Assembly (NCBI GenBank): GCA_013314855.1
Contig: JABUEW010000012.1
Coordinates: 1 to 50,969, forward strand
Length of the DNA: 50,969 bases
Origin: Bacillota bacterium
Lineage (GTDB): Bacteria; Bacillota; Clostridia; Acetivibrionales; DUMC01
Reading direction: 5' to 3'
The first letter of the stretch is position 1; every line of letters begins with the position of its first letter. The notes below the pieces were generated by a model. It saw only the letters and a list, made by a program, of their open reading frames with translations. It searched no databases and was not told the origin of the DNA. This document shows positions 42,124 to 50,902 of the stretch, one piece after another. A program made the translations under genes and the position numbers.

Positions 42124-42810
42124 TTAGTTTTTGGTATATTGCTCAAAGCTAATGATATACCCATCAGCCTGCTTTTTAATTTCTTCTTCTTCATGTTGGG
42201 AACACTCATCGTAAACTCCTATAACCTTCATGCCTGCTGCCTTCGCGCCCATCACCGCAGGGAGAATATCTTCAAACACAACACATTCTTCCGGCTTAAG
42301 GCCAAGTTTTTTGGCTGTAAGCAGGTAAATATCGGGTTGGTCCTTCCCCTTTCCAACTTCATCTGCTGTTGATATGGCATCAAAATAGTGCCGTATTTCA
42401 TTATTCTTTAAGACTGCTTCCAAAAGCTTATTACAATTGGTAGTGGCAAGTCCTATCTTAATACCTTTATATTTTAATAATGAAAGAAATTTCTCCACAC
42501 CGGCCTTAAGTCTTATATTATGTGCGTATTCATAAAAGGCCATATCATTCCACTCATCCATAATGTCTTCTACAGGATCAGGAATTTTAAACCTCTCTTT
42601 AAAGTATAGAGCAGTTTCCTTGAAAGTCATATTTTTGATTTCAGTACTCAAATCATCAGGCACAGCAATACCTCTTTTTTCCAGGAAGTCAAAGTCTATC
42701 TTATCCCATACCCGCATTGAGTCTATAAGTGTACCATCCAAGTCGAATATTACTCCTTTTATTATACCTTTATTTATTTCTTCAAGTATATTAACCTTTT
42801 TTGTATTAAT
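42124..42810 (-). CDS. HAD family hydrolase (beta-phosphoglucomutase-like), last gene of the thi operon; non-canonical start
   Basis: The reading frame holds all HAD motifs: GVIFDLDGTLIDS (motif I, nucleophile Asp), IGLATTNCNK (motif II), GKDQPDIYL (motif III Lys) and VVFEDILPAVMGAKAAGM (motif IV). Between motif I and the in-frame stop TGA at 42817-42819 there is no ATG, GTG or TTG. A good site, GAGGTGA, stands 6 bases before an ATT codon at 42808-42810, so I place the start there (228 residues). Starting at the TTG within FDLDG would delete the nucleophile. Follows thiE by about 40 bases. Probably a phosphatase, perhaps acting on a thiamine intermediate, but the family is broad. Confidence 0.8.
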   Translation of the reverse strand: MNTKKVNILEEINKGIIKGVIFDLDGTLIDSMRVWDKIDFDFLEKRGIAVPDDLSTEIKNMTFKETALYFKERFKIPDPVEDIMDEWNDMAFYEYAHNIRLKAGVEKFLSLLKYKGIKIGLATTNCNKLLEAVLKNNEIRHYFDAISTADEVGKGKDQPDIYLLTAKKLGLKPEECVVFEDILPAVMGAKAAGMKVIGVYDECSQHEEEEIKKQADGYIISFEQYTKN

Positions 42811-42849
42811 CTTTCTTCACCTCACATAATTCCTGACTTTTTACCTTTT

Positions 42850-43524
42850 TTACCTTATGAATGCCAGCTTCCTTTTTAAATCCTCGGATGCTTTTTTTAC
42901 ATTTTCCTTACCCATTATAGCAGAAACAACAGCAATACCTTTTATTCCCGTACCTTCAAGCATACCTGCATTGTCCTCATTTATACCTCCTATAGCAACA
43001 ACAGGAATACTGACCCTGCCTGTTATATTCTTTAACTGCTGAATACCCACATATTTTGCATCTTTTTTGGTATCGGTTACAAAAACTGCCCCTACACCAA
43101 TATAGTCGGCACCATCCTCTTCCGCCTGCAAAGCCTCATTAAGAGTTGTTGCAGAGACTCCAAGAATTTTATCTCTTCCAAGCAGGGTTCTTGCAACCTT
43201 AGCCGGCATATCCGTCTGGCCCACATGCAACCCTGCTGCATCCACTGCCAGTGCAATGTCCAATCTATCATTTATAATAAGGGGGATGTTATACTTATCT
43301 GTAATACCTTTGACCTTCAAAGCTATGTTATAAAATTCCAAAGTAGATACATCCTTCTCTCTAAGCTGCACAATGGTTACACCACCCAAAATTGCCTGTT
43401 CTACAGCTTTCTCGATGCTTATGTTACGAAGCAAATGCCTTTCGGTCACAAGGTATAATGTATAATCCGGATGTGCCAAGGAGACGTTTTGTCTGCCATG
43501 TCCAATTTTCCCTTTGTTAATCAT
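42850..43524 (-). CDS. thiE: Thiamine phosphate synthase ThiE
   Basis: 224 residues from ATG 43524, with AGAGGTAGAGTAC upstream; it overlaps the thiM stop by 8 bases. Family motifs: YLVTERHL, GVTIVQLREKD (diphosphate site), IPLIINDRLDIALAVDAAGLHVGQTD, GVSATTLNEA, DYIGVGAVFVT and VVAIGGINEDN. It joins HMP-PP and thiazole phosphate to thiamine monophosphate. The order thiC-W-D-M-E gives salvage plus de novo pyrimidine synthesis. Confidence 0.96.
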   Translation of the reverse strand: MINKGKIGHGRQNVSLAHPDYTLYLVTERHLLRNISIEKAVEQAILGGVTIVQLREKDVSTLEFYNIALKVKGITDKYNIPLIINDRLDIALAVDAAGLHVGQTDMPAKVARTLLGRDKILGVSATTLNEALQAEEDGADYIGVGAVFVTDTKKDAKYVGIQQLKNITGRVSIPVVAIGGINEDNAGMLEGTGIKGIAVVSAIMGKENVKKASEDLKRKLAFIR

Positions 43525-44350
43525 GTACTCTACCTCTTTCCAAAACATCTTTTGCTGTAATCCGAGATAATGAATCTACCAGCTTTACTCTGAAACTCCC
43601 ACTTCCTCTATTGTCTTCCGTCAAGCTTTCATAAGCCATTTCACCTGCTAATCCCATAGTAAGGACCCCGGCCACAGTCCCTTCAAGATAGTTATTGGTA
43701 ACACCGCAATATACACCTATAAGGGAGGTACACATGCACCCTGACCCGGTTATCATAGAAAGCATTTTATGGCCGTTTTCTATGAAATAGGTTCTCCCAT
43801 CTTTTGAAACTATATCAACAGGGCCTGTTATTGCCACAACACAACCCAACCTGGACGATAATTCATCCGCAATGCTTTTCCCATAATTCAGATTGCCTAA
43901 TAATAAAATATCCTTTTCTGATGCATCCACGCCCCTGGTAGTTGAACCAAGGCCGCTTACCGATTTTATTTCCGACATATTGCCCCGTATAACAGCCAAT
44001 TTTAGCTCATTTATAATTCTTTCGGCAGTTTTATCCCTGAGCTTTGTTGCTCCTGCACCTACAGGGTCAAATATTACAGGTATCCCAAGTTCATTTGCTT
44101 TTTTTCCTGCAACCAACATAGACTCAATAGTTCTTTTATTTAATGTCCCTATATTTAGGACTAATGCGGAAGAAAGAGAAACTATGTCTTGCACTTCCTC
44201 TATATCATCTGCCATTATAGGTGATCCGCCTATTGCCAGTACTACATTGGCACAATCATTTGCAGTAACATAGTTTGTTATATGATGTACCAACGGTTTT
44301 TTTGCCTTTACCTGTTCTAAAAGTCCCGATACATTGACGTTCATACTCAT
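43517..44350 (-). CDS. thiM: Hydroxyethylthiazole kinase ThiM
   Basis: 277 residues with AAAGGAGTATAAAGAAT before ATG. PLVHHITNYVTANDCANVVLAIGGSPIMADD is the ThiM N-terminal signature (a longer match than quoted stretches elsewhere, seen at residues about 19-49). VIFDPVGAGATKLR and ITGSGCMCTSLIG (active-site Cys, ribokinase-like anion hole) follow. It phosphorylates the thiazole alcohol. Together with ThiW it points to thiazole salvage; no thiG, thiS, thiF or thiH genes are in the window. Confidence 0.96.
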   Translation of the reverse strand: MSMNVNVSGLLEQVKAKKPLVHHITNYVTANDCANVVLAIGGSPIMADDIEEVQDIVSLSSALVLNIGTLNKRTIESMLVAGKKANELGIPVIFDPVGAGATKLRDKTAERIINELKLAVIRGNMSEIKSVSGLGSTTRGVDASEKDILLLGNLNYGKSIADELSSRLGCVVAITGPVDIVSKDGRTYFIENGHKMLSMITGSGCMCTSLIGVYCGVTNNYLEGTVAGVLTMGLAGEMAYESLTEDNRGSGSFRVKLVDSLSRITAKDVLERGRVHD

Positions 44351-44424
44351 ATTCTTTATACTCCTTTCATAATTGCCAAATTAAATATATTGTCACCATT
44401 CTAACCTTCGATAATTCCTGCCTT

Positions 44425-45231
44425 CTAATCCTTGATAATTCCTGCCTTGCTGTATAACTCATAAAAATGGTTTATAGGTCCTACCCCCATTCCTATAGGC
44501 AAAGCATGCCTTATTGCTATTGTAATATAAGCCTTTGCCTTTTCCACTGCTTCTTTTACGCAAAAACCAAGTGCAAGGTTTGATGCGATTGCAGCAGAAA
44601 GAGTACATCCGGTGCCGTGTGTATTCCTGGTATCAATCCGTTCAGCTTCAAACTTAAAAATATTTTTACCATCGTAAAGGATGTCTGTTGAATCACCCGA
44701 CAGGTGCCCTCCCTTTATTAGCACATTTTCAGCCCCTAAAAGTTGAATTTCCTTTGCTGCCTCTTCTGCTTCCTTTAGAGTATTAATCTTTTTACCGGTT
44801 ATTTTCTCAGCCTCGGGAATATTGGGAGTTATAACAGTGGCAACAGGTATCAACTCTTTAATAAGAGTTTCCATAGCCTTAAGGTTAAGGAGGGCATAGC
44901 CACTCTTGGATACCATAACAGGGTCCAATACAATATTTTTCGGCTTGTACACCCATAATTTTTCGGCAATCACTTTTATGCTCTCAATTTGAGAAACCAT
45001 GCCAATCTTTACCGCATCTGCCCCTATATCTTCAAAAATAGCATCTATCTGCTTTCCGATAATCTCGGGACTTATATCCTGAACTGCAATTACTCTTTGA
45101 GTATTTTGAGCTGTAACTGCCGTAATTACACTCATCCCAAAGACACCATGAGCAGAAAACGTTTTAAGATCTGCCTGAATCCCTGCTCCTCCTCCGGAAT
45201 CAGAGCCAGCAATAGTCAACACCTTTTTCAT
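44425..45231 (-). CDS. thiD: Bifunctional HMP/HMP-P kinase ThiD
   Basis: 268 residues with GGAGGTGGTTTC before ATG. The N-terminal TIAGSDSGGGAGIQADLKTF, KIGMVSQIESI, LDPVMVSKSGYALL and DTRNTHGTGCTLSAAIASN (anion hole and catalytic Asp region) define ThiD. It phosphorylates hydroxymethylpyrimidine twice to HMP-PP. The 74-base gap to thiM has no hairpin of note. Confidence 0.96.
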   Translation of the reverse strand: MKKVLTIAGSDSGGGAGIQADLKTFSAHGVFGMSVITAVTAQNTQRVIAVQDISPEIIGKQIDAIFEDIGADAVKIGMVSQIESIKVIAEKLWVYKPKNIVLDPVMVSKSGYALLNLKAMETLIKELIPVATVITPNIPEAEKITGKKINTLKEAEEAAKEIQLLGAENVLIKGGHLSGDSTDILYDGKNIFKFEAERIDTRNTHGTGCTLSAAIASNLALGFCVKEAVEKAKAYITIAIRHALPIGMGVGPINHFYELYSKAGIIKD

Positions 45232-45306
45232 GAAACCACCTCCATTAGAAAATTCTTTATATTTCTGTATTCATATCTATTTTTGACAATTACGCAATTT
45301 TTGTTA

Positions 45307-45798
45307 TTATTTAGTAATTTCCATTGTATTTTTTAAAAATTTACGCCCTTTAAGCATAAGAAGTGCAATTATGCTTCCTGCTATTGTATTTATAAGGAAG
45401 GGAAACACATAGAAGAAGGCGGCCACTTCTTTGCCCATCAGAAGTTTTGCAACAGGGTAGGCAGCAATAGCTCCAAGGATCCCGGTTCCTACAATTTCCC
45501 CGGCAGCTGCAAACAGCTTATTGTTTGTTTTTTTATACAATATTCCAGCTAGGAAGGCTCCTATTATACTGCCAGGAAATGCAAGCAGCGTACCCACACC
45601 CAGAATGTTTCTTATTACCGATATACAGAAAGCTATCAATACGGCATATCCTGGTCCTAATGTTACAGCCGACAGCACATTTACAATGTGCTGTACAGGC
45701 GTACATTTTGAGGCACCTATTGGGAAGTATACAAAATTACTCATTGCTACGCCAAATGCAACCAGCATGGCTGCATGTATAAGTTTTCTGGTTTTCAA
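45307..45798 (-). CDS. thiW: Thiazole-specific ECF transporter S component ThiW
   Basis: 163 residues, TTG start abutting the thiC stop, with AAAAGGAGGTG upstream. About five to six membrane segments. The motif GVAMSNFVYFPIGASKCTPVQHIVNVLSA is the ThiW signature (seen at about 16-44), followed by ISVIRNILGVGTLLAFPGS. As an S component it binds the thiazole precursor and needs a shared T component and ATPases. The only such genes in the window belong to the cobalt module (cbiQ, cbiO). Confidence 0.9.
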   Translation of the reverse strand: MKTRKLIHAAMLVAFGVAMSNFVYFPIGASKCTPVQHIVNVLSAVTLGPGYAVLIAFCISVIRNILGVGTLLAFPGSIIGAFLAGILYKKTNNKLFAAAGEIVGTGILGAIAAYPVAKLLMGKEVAAFFYVFPFLINTIAGSIIALLMLKGRKFLKNTMEITK

Positions 45799-47124
45799 TC
45801 AAAACACCTCCTTTTCGTCATCTCCCAGTACTTTAATATGTTTACCGGTAATAACCCTGTTCATATTCCTTACGGCACACATTTTTCCACACATTGTGCA
45901 TGTATCGTTATATTGGGGAAGGGATTCATTCCTGTACTTCCTTGCTTTTTCAGGGTCTATAGCAAGAGAAAACATTTTTTCCCAATCCAATTCCTGTCTT
46001 GCTTTTCCCATTTCATAATCCCATTTCTCAACACCGGTAATCCCCTTAGCAAGGTCTGCAGCATGCGCAGCAATTTTGGATGCTATAATCCCTTCTTTCA
46101 TATCTTCAAGGGTTGGAAGTCTTAAGTGCTCCGCGGGAGTGACGTAGCAAAGGAAATCAGCCCCGCTTGCAGCTGCTATGGCACCTCCGATAGCACTTGT
46201 AATGTGGTCGTAACCCGGAGCTATATCTGTAACAATAGGCCCTAACACATAAAACGGTGCGCCTCCACACAGTTTCTTTTCTAAGAGGACATTAGCGGCA
46301 ATTTCATTTAAGCGCATATGTCCCGGCCCTTCAATTATAACCTGCACATTCTTTTCCCAGGCCCTTTTAGCCAATTCTCCCAGGGTTATCAGTTCCTTAA
46401 CCTGGCTTGCATCTGTGGAATCTTTGATGCTTCCAGGGCGGCATGCATCTCCAAGACTTATGGTTACATCATATCTAGCGCATATATCTAATATTTCATC
46501 AAAATATTCAAAAAAAGGATTCTCTTTATTATTGAGTTCCATCCATGCATAGATTAGAGATCCTCCCCTTGAAACTATGTTTAATTGACGTTGATTTCTT
46601 TTGAACGTCTGTGCTGTTTCCCTGTTTATCCCCGCATGGATAGTCATAAAATCTACTCCATCCTGTGCATGCTTCTCGATAACATATATGAATTCGTCAG
46701 AAGTTATGCTTTCAAGTTCCTTGTCATAAAAACCCATAGCATCATATACAGGAACAGTACCTATCATGACAGCAGACATACCAATTAGTCTTCTTCTGAA
46801 TTTTTCAGTTTTTCCGTAAGAACTCAAGTCCATTATAGCTTCTGCTTTCATTTCAATGGCCTTTTCCGCCTTTTTAAGTTCATCCTCAATGCTGCAGCAA
46901 TCTTTTGAAACTCCCAAATTCACATTTATTTTTGTCCTTAACCCCAAACCTATTCCTTCAGGTTCAAGGTTTTTATGATTTTTATTCGCAGGTATCACTA
47001 CCTTCCCTTCTGCCAAATAACCCCTCAATATTTCCACATCTACATTTTCTTTTTTGGCCACAATTTGCATTTCATTTGTTATTATCCCTTTTTTGGCAGC
47101 ATCCATTTGAGTTGTATAATTCAT
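45799..47124 (-). CDS. thiC: Phosphomethylpyrimidine synthase ThiC (short form)
   Basis: 441 residues with AAGGAAGATTGGT before ATG. It lacks the N-terminal extension of the long proteobacterial type, as is usual in Clostridia. Core motifs: [47 protein letters not shown] and [27 protein letters not shown]. The C-terminal [4Fe-4S] motif reads CTMCGKMC. A radical SAM enzyme that rearranges aminoimidazole ribotide to HMP-P. Preceded by a TPP riboswitch and terminator. Confidence 0.97.
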   Translation of the reverse strand: MNYTTQMDAAKKGIITNEMQIVAKKENVDVEILRGYLAEGKVVIPANKNHKNLEPEGIGLGLRTKINVNLGVSKDCCSIEDELKKAEKAIEMKAEAIMDLSSYGKTEKFRRRLIGMSAVMIGTVPVYDAMGFYDKELESITSDEFIYVIEKHAQDGVDFMTIHAGINRETAQTFKRNQRQLNIVSRGGSLIYAWMELNNKENPFFEYFDEILDICARYDVTISLGDACRPGSIKDSTDASQVKELITLGELAKRAWEKNVQVIIEGPGHMRLNEIAANVLLEKKLCGGAPFYVLGPIVTDIAPGYDHITSAIGGAIAAASGADFLCYVTPAEHLRLPTLEDMKEGIIASKIAAHAADLAKGITGVEKWDYEMGKARQELDWEKMFSLAIDPEKARKYRNESLPQYNDTCTMCGKMCAVRNMNRVITGKHIKVLGDDEKEVF

Positions 47125-47228
47125 ACCAATCTTCCTTCCTTTTTAATTTTAAATTACTCCAGGTAATACAGGGGGATGTTTGTTTTGTTCCTACCGTGTT
47201 TTTTCACGTGATTACATGTGAATATGAA

Positions 47229-47255
47229 AAATGCTTACCCATAAGGTAAGCATTT
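47229..47255 (-). terminator. TPP riboswitch expression-platform terminator
   Basis: Minus strand: AAATGCTTACC, short loop, GGGTAAGCATTT, then TTCATATT. An 11-12 bp stem about 35 bases after the aptamer and about 105 bases before thiC. Thiamine diphosphate binding should favour this hairpin and stop transcription. Confidence 0.85.
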
Positions 47256-47290
47256 AGAATTAGAACGGATTTTATAATTTTAATAATTTA

Positions 47291-47375
47291 TATTGCTTCC
47301 CTACGGTAGTATTAACTACATCAGGTTCAAAGGGTCAGGTTTTAACCTTCTCAACCAAATGGTCCCCCCGCAAAA
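47291..47375 (-). promoter_or_regulatory. TPP riboswitch (THI element) upstream of thiC
   Basis: On the minus strand the aptamer contains GCGGGGGGACCATTTGGTTG, then GAGAAGG, the highly conserved CCCTTTGAACCTGATGTAGT and TAATACTACCGTAGGGAAGC. The pyrimidine-binding CTGA-like and diphosphate-binding segments are in the right order and spacing for the THI-box consensus. It should repress the whole thiC-W-D-M-E-HAD operon when thiamine diphosphate is high. Confidence 0.96.
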
Positions 47376-47589
47376 CCACATTTTAACAATTTTATTAAGT
47401 TATCAACTAATATAATAACAATTACTTTTTTACAAAATATCATAATCATTATACATATTTTTTATAGTTTTGTAAATGAATTTTTTTTATGTTATCCTTA
47501 TGTTATTGCACTTTTATTTTTATGCTATTACTTTTTATGCTATTTTTAAGATGTGTGCCAGTACTATATTTCAAAATCAATAAGCTTAT

Positions 47590-48342
47590 TTACCTAGTCC
47601 TGCAAACAGGACACTTCTGCAGTCCAAGAGGTATTTCAAGCCCGCATTTATCCATAAGTTCCCCATTTGACAGAATTTCTCCTGTAGCTCCGTCTATTAC
47701 TATTTTCCCCTCACTCAATACAATTGTTCTTTCACAAAGTTCCATAACCATGTCCAGGTCATGGGTAGCTATTATTTTTGTGTGGGTAAAACCCCGCAGG
47801 AGATTTATCAGCCTGCGTCTTGATTTAGGGTCAAGGGCTGACGACGGCTCATCCATGACAAGAATATCCGGGTTCATGGCTAATACTGTGGCAATGGATA
47901 CCATCCTCTTCTCTCCTCCTGAAAGCCTGTATGGAGGTCTATCTATCAAATGCAGGGTACCCACAGTTTCAAGGGAATTTCTTACCCTCTTTTCAACCTC
48001 TTCCTCAGGCAACCTGTAATTACGTGGTCCAAAAGCTACATCATCATAAACTGTTGCCATAAACAACTGGTCGTCGGGATCCTGGAAAACCATCCCCACT
48101 CGTTGCCGTATAAACGGCAGGGTTTTTTTTGTAACCGGAATACCCCCTACGCTAATTTCTCCTTCATTCGGAAATAAAACCCCGACAAGATGCATTAACA
48201 ATGTTGATTTGCCTGCACCATTTGCCCCCACAATACCTACAGACTCTCCATGTAATATTCTGAAGGAAATCCCCTTTAATGCCTGCTGCCCGTCAGGGTA
48301 ACTGTATTTTAAATTCTTTCCTTCAATAATGTGATGACTCAT
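47590..48342 (-). CDS. cbiO: Cobalt ECF transporter ATP-binding protein CbiO
   Basis: 250 residues from ATG 48342 (AGGAG 12 bases upstream). The longer frame would overlap the cbiQ end and adds 39 residues of non-family sequence. ABC ATPase: Walker A VGANGAGKSTL, Q-loop VFQDPDDQLF, signature YRLSGGEKRMVSIATVLAMN, Walker B ILVMDEPSSALD, His switch ATHDLD. It drives Co2+ uptake with CbiQ and CbiM and could also serve other S components such as ThiW. It ends with a Cys pair (CPVC). Confidence 0.95.
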   Translation of the reverse strand: MSHHIIEGKNLKYSYPDGQQALKGISFRILHGESVGIVGANGAGKSTLLMHLVGVLFPNEGEISVGGIPVTKKTLPFIRQRVGMVFQDPDDQLFMATVYDDVAFGPRNYRLPEEEVEKRVRNSLETVGTLHLIDRPPYRLSGGEKRMVSIATVLAMNPDILVMDEPSSALDPKSRRRLINLLRGFTHTKIIATHDLDMVMELCERTIVLSEGKIVIDGATGEILSNGELMDKCGLEIPLGLQKCPVCRTR

Positions 48343-48380
48343 ATCATTTACCCACTCCTGCTTTTCATTCGATCCTGTTA

Positions 48381-49190
48381 TTAGTTTGATCCTGTTATTA
48401 GTAAACCTATTATAGCCGGAACATCCACATACCGTATTATAAGGAAGTATATACTCCACCCTGCAAGGTATGCAATGTCGGATAACTTCATTTTTTTTAC
48501 ATTCCCGGTACTATACTCACCTGTAAATCCCCTGCAGCACATGGAGTTATAGATGCGTTTTGCCCTATCTAATGTTCTTATAATCAACTGGCCGGTAAGA
48601 GAACCCCACTCTCTAAATCTTACACCTTTTGTAAAAGGAGAACGGAGTGAATATGCACATAAGGTACGGGCAACCTCCTCTGCCAACACTGAAATGTACC
48701 TATATGTTAAAATAAGCTGCAATATAAATACTTTTGGTATTCTCATAATCGTTAAAGCATATGCAATCTTCGTCATCCCGGTAGTTGCTATTAGAATAAA
48801 TACTCCCATTACAGTTAATAACCCTTTCAGCAGGATCGATATAAAAGATACCCATCCGGCAGATACTGTGAGCCATGGTAACACCGCCAGCGGTTTGCTA
48901 TCAAATAAAGGGTTGAAAATGCCTATAATAATAATGAAAGGTGAAACTGCAACAAGCCTTTTAAAAATTGGTTTTAGCGGAATATCCGCCAAGTTCATTA
49001 TCACCACAGGATAGAATATAAGAGGCAACAAGGTGCTTACTTCATATTTTTCGAAGGATACAGTTACCATCAGAAATATGAATGTTGTAAGCACCTTTGC
49101 AAGAGGATGTATATTGTGTATAGCCGTCCTCTTTTCAGAAAGCTCTTCAAGTATTCTAATATTATATAATGATTCTATCACTTTTGCCAT
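48381..49190 (-). CDS. cbiQ: Cobalt ECF transporter transmembrane (T) component CbiQ
   Basis: 269 residues. About five to six membrane segments, N-terminal IHPLAKVLTTFIFLMVTVSF. The conserved T-component coupling motifs are seen in VARTLCAYSLRSP and RAKRIYNSMCCRGFTGEY (Ala-Arg-Gly-type helices that touch the ATPase). The ribosome binding site is modest (AGGAT). Follows cbiM by 42 bases, and cbiO follows it. Confidence 0.93.
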   Translation of the reverse strand: MAKVIESLYNIRILEELSEKRTAIHNIHPLAKVLTTFIFLMVTVSFEKYEVSTLLPLIFYPVVIMNLADIPLKPIFKRLVAVSPFIIIIGIFNPLFDSKPLAVLPWLTVSAGWVSFISILLKGLLTVMGVFILIATTGMTKIAYALTIMRIPKVFILQLILTYRYISVLAEEVARTLCAYSLRSPFTKGVRFREWGSLTGQLIIRTLDRAKRIYNSMCCRGFTGEYSTGNVKKMKLSDIAYLAGWSIYFLIIRYVDVPAIIGLLITGSN

Positions 49191-49232
49191 AACTTCATTA
49201 CAATCCTACATAATTAAACGGCTTTTCCGCCG

Positions 49233-50351
49233 TTAAACAGGCTCTTTGGCAGTTGCACTCTTTTTTTCAGTTGCACTCTTTTTTTTCTTAACAAAGCTTA
49301 TAACAAAACCTGTTATTCCTACCAACAGTAAGGTCATTGCACTACCAACCAACCCCGATATGCTAGTTCCTGCATCTACAACCGGCCATATTTCATCAGG
49401 TTCAGAAAATTCCAACTGTGTTGAAGCCTCTGAAGCCTCAATACCTGCCTCCTTACCTTTCTCACTTTCCGCAGGTTTAAATCCATAGTCAGGCAAAAAT
49501 GCTATTTTCTCCTGAATAGAAGCCAGTTTATTATGTATACCGCTGTCAGCCTCAAACTCCTCTCTCCCTGAAGTCTTAAGTATTGACCATTCCAGCCCGT
49601 CAGGATACATAGATGCAAACCATGAGAGAATCCCTCCCGTTATAACTGCAACCACAATAAGGCCGGTAAGAACTTTTTTGATGGATACTTTACCTAAAGC
49701 TTCACCTGATATAGACTTTTCAACAATTTCGGGGCATGCTCTCCATATAAAACCCATAACAGCAGCAGTGATAAGCCCTTCGACTACTCCGATGGCCAAG
49801 TGTATCGGTTGCATTATCATTAAAAAAGTACCGAAAGGCAATTCGGTTTTACCTGAAAAAAGTGTCTCAAGTACTACACTAAAAGCGCCCAGCTGAAGAC
49901 CCACTATCGAAGACAGCATTGCCCCTGCAAATAACCTGCCTTTAGTATACCCTTTCTGCATAATTTTTTTATAGATAAAAGGATAAGCAATAAAGCATGT
50001 ATAAAAACCCAGGTTGAAAATATTACATCCCATTGCCAGCAAGCCTCCGTCCGCAAAAAACAATGCCTGTATAATCAAAATAGAGGCCATAGTAAGAAAA
50101 CCTGCATAAGGACCAAGCAGTATGGCAAGGAGCATACCCCCTCCCAAATGTCCGCTGGACCCTGTTCCTGGAATCGTAAAGTTAATCATTTGAGCAGCAA
50201 ATACAAATGCACCCATTACTCCCATTAACGGTATTTTTTTTTCGTCAAGTTCATTTTGAACTTTTTTCACTGAATAGGCTGTAACACCGGCAGCTGCAGC
50301 CCACATAACACCACCTACAGCCGGTGAAATAAGTGCGTCAGCCATATGCAT
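49233..50351 (-). CDS. cbiM: Cobalt ECF transporter substrate component CbiM fused to a CbiN-like (PDGLE) domain
   Basis: 372 residues from ATG 50351, chosen because it gives the N terminus MHMADALISP. CbiM/NikM proteins need His at position 2 to bind the metal. GAAGGAG stands 8 bases upstream, while the frame to 50396 is longer without a site. Later motifs include PGTGSSGHLGGGMLLAILLGP and NIFNLGFYTC. The C-terminal part has the PDGLEWS motif and a second membrane segment, a CbiN/PDGLE-type domain joined in one chain with a Glu/Ser-rich linker. Heads the cbiM-cbiQ-cbiO operon. Confidence 0.93.
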   Translation of the reverse strand: MHMADALISPAVGGVMWAAAAGVTAYSVKKVQNELDEKKIPLMGVMGAFVFAAQMINFTIPGTGSSGHLGGGMLLAILLGPYAGFLTMASILIIQALFFADGGLLAMGCNIFNLGFYTCFIAYPFIYKKIMQKGYTKGRLFAGAMLSSIVGLQLGAFSVVLETLFSGKTELPFGTFLMIMQPIHLAIGVVEGLITAAVMGFIWRACPEIVEKSISGEALGKVSIKKVLTGLIVVAVITGGILSWFASMYPDGLEWSILKTSGREEFEADSGIHNKLASIQEKIAFLPDYGFKPAESEKGKEAGIEASEASTQLEFSEPDEIWPVVDAGTSISGLVGSAMTLLLVGITGFVISFVKKKKSATEKKSATAKEPV

Positions 50352-50457
50352 ATACATCACTCCTTCAAGTATTTTTGTTTTAAGGGCAATTTTCAAAGCA
50401 TTGAAAGCTTACCCAGCTAAAAGTCGGCAATTTTAGGCCCTGTACTTTGAAAATAAA

Positions 50458-50508
50458 AACCACAAAAGCCAATACATTACTTCTGTAATGCATTCAACCT
50501 TCGTGGTT
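50458..50508 (-). terminator. Rho-independent terminator upstream of cbiM
   Basis: Minus strand: AACCACGAAGGTTGA pairs with TTGGCTTTTGTGGTT, continued by TGCATTAC/GTAATGTA: about 23 bp in all with one bulge and several G-U pairs, then TTTATTTTC. The G-U pairs show minus-strand transcription. It may end an upstream gene's transcript or attenuate cbiM (about 105 bases on). I find no cobalamin or NiCo aptamer before it. Confidence 0.75.
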
Positions 50509-50512
50509 GACT

Positions 50513-50902
50513 TTCAGTTTGATTCCTATATACTTAACGACACCTGCAATAAATTGCTGCGATAAAAAGAGCCTTCATGACTCTTATTTCATAACTTATT
50601 ATAATTGTTATAGGCAAAATTGTCCATACCTATTTTTATGCATGGCGCATTTTCAAATTTTGAAGAAAATGCTGGAAGTAACATTGCGAAAAGTCTTATA
50701 GAGCCTGTTAATCCGACGAGGGATAAGCAAATCAACTGTTCTAAGCAAAATAATTAAAAAAGGCAGAGATGAAGCACGAATTTAAAAGAAAGAGAAAACA
50801 AGAGTTATAGAGAGTAGCAAAAAAATATTTTCGCAAAACCGAGTTGGACACGTACAAGATTAGTATTGTATAGTAGACTTGGGGGAGGTAGGTAATCAAG
50901 TC
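50513..50902. other. Intergenic region before the edge gene
   Basis: 390 bases without a supportable gene on either strand. The sequence is A-rich toward the right. GGGGGAGGTAGGTAATCAAG just before 50903 supplies the ribosome binding site of the edge gene. No tRNA, long inverted repeat or insertion-sequence end recognised. Confidence 0.4.

Noticed and set aside
50400-50512. Cobalamin or NiCo riboswitch upstream of cbiM
   Set aside because: Only a long terminator hairpin is seen; the B12-box and the NiCo core motifs are not recognisable.
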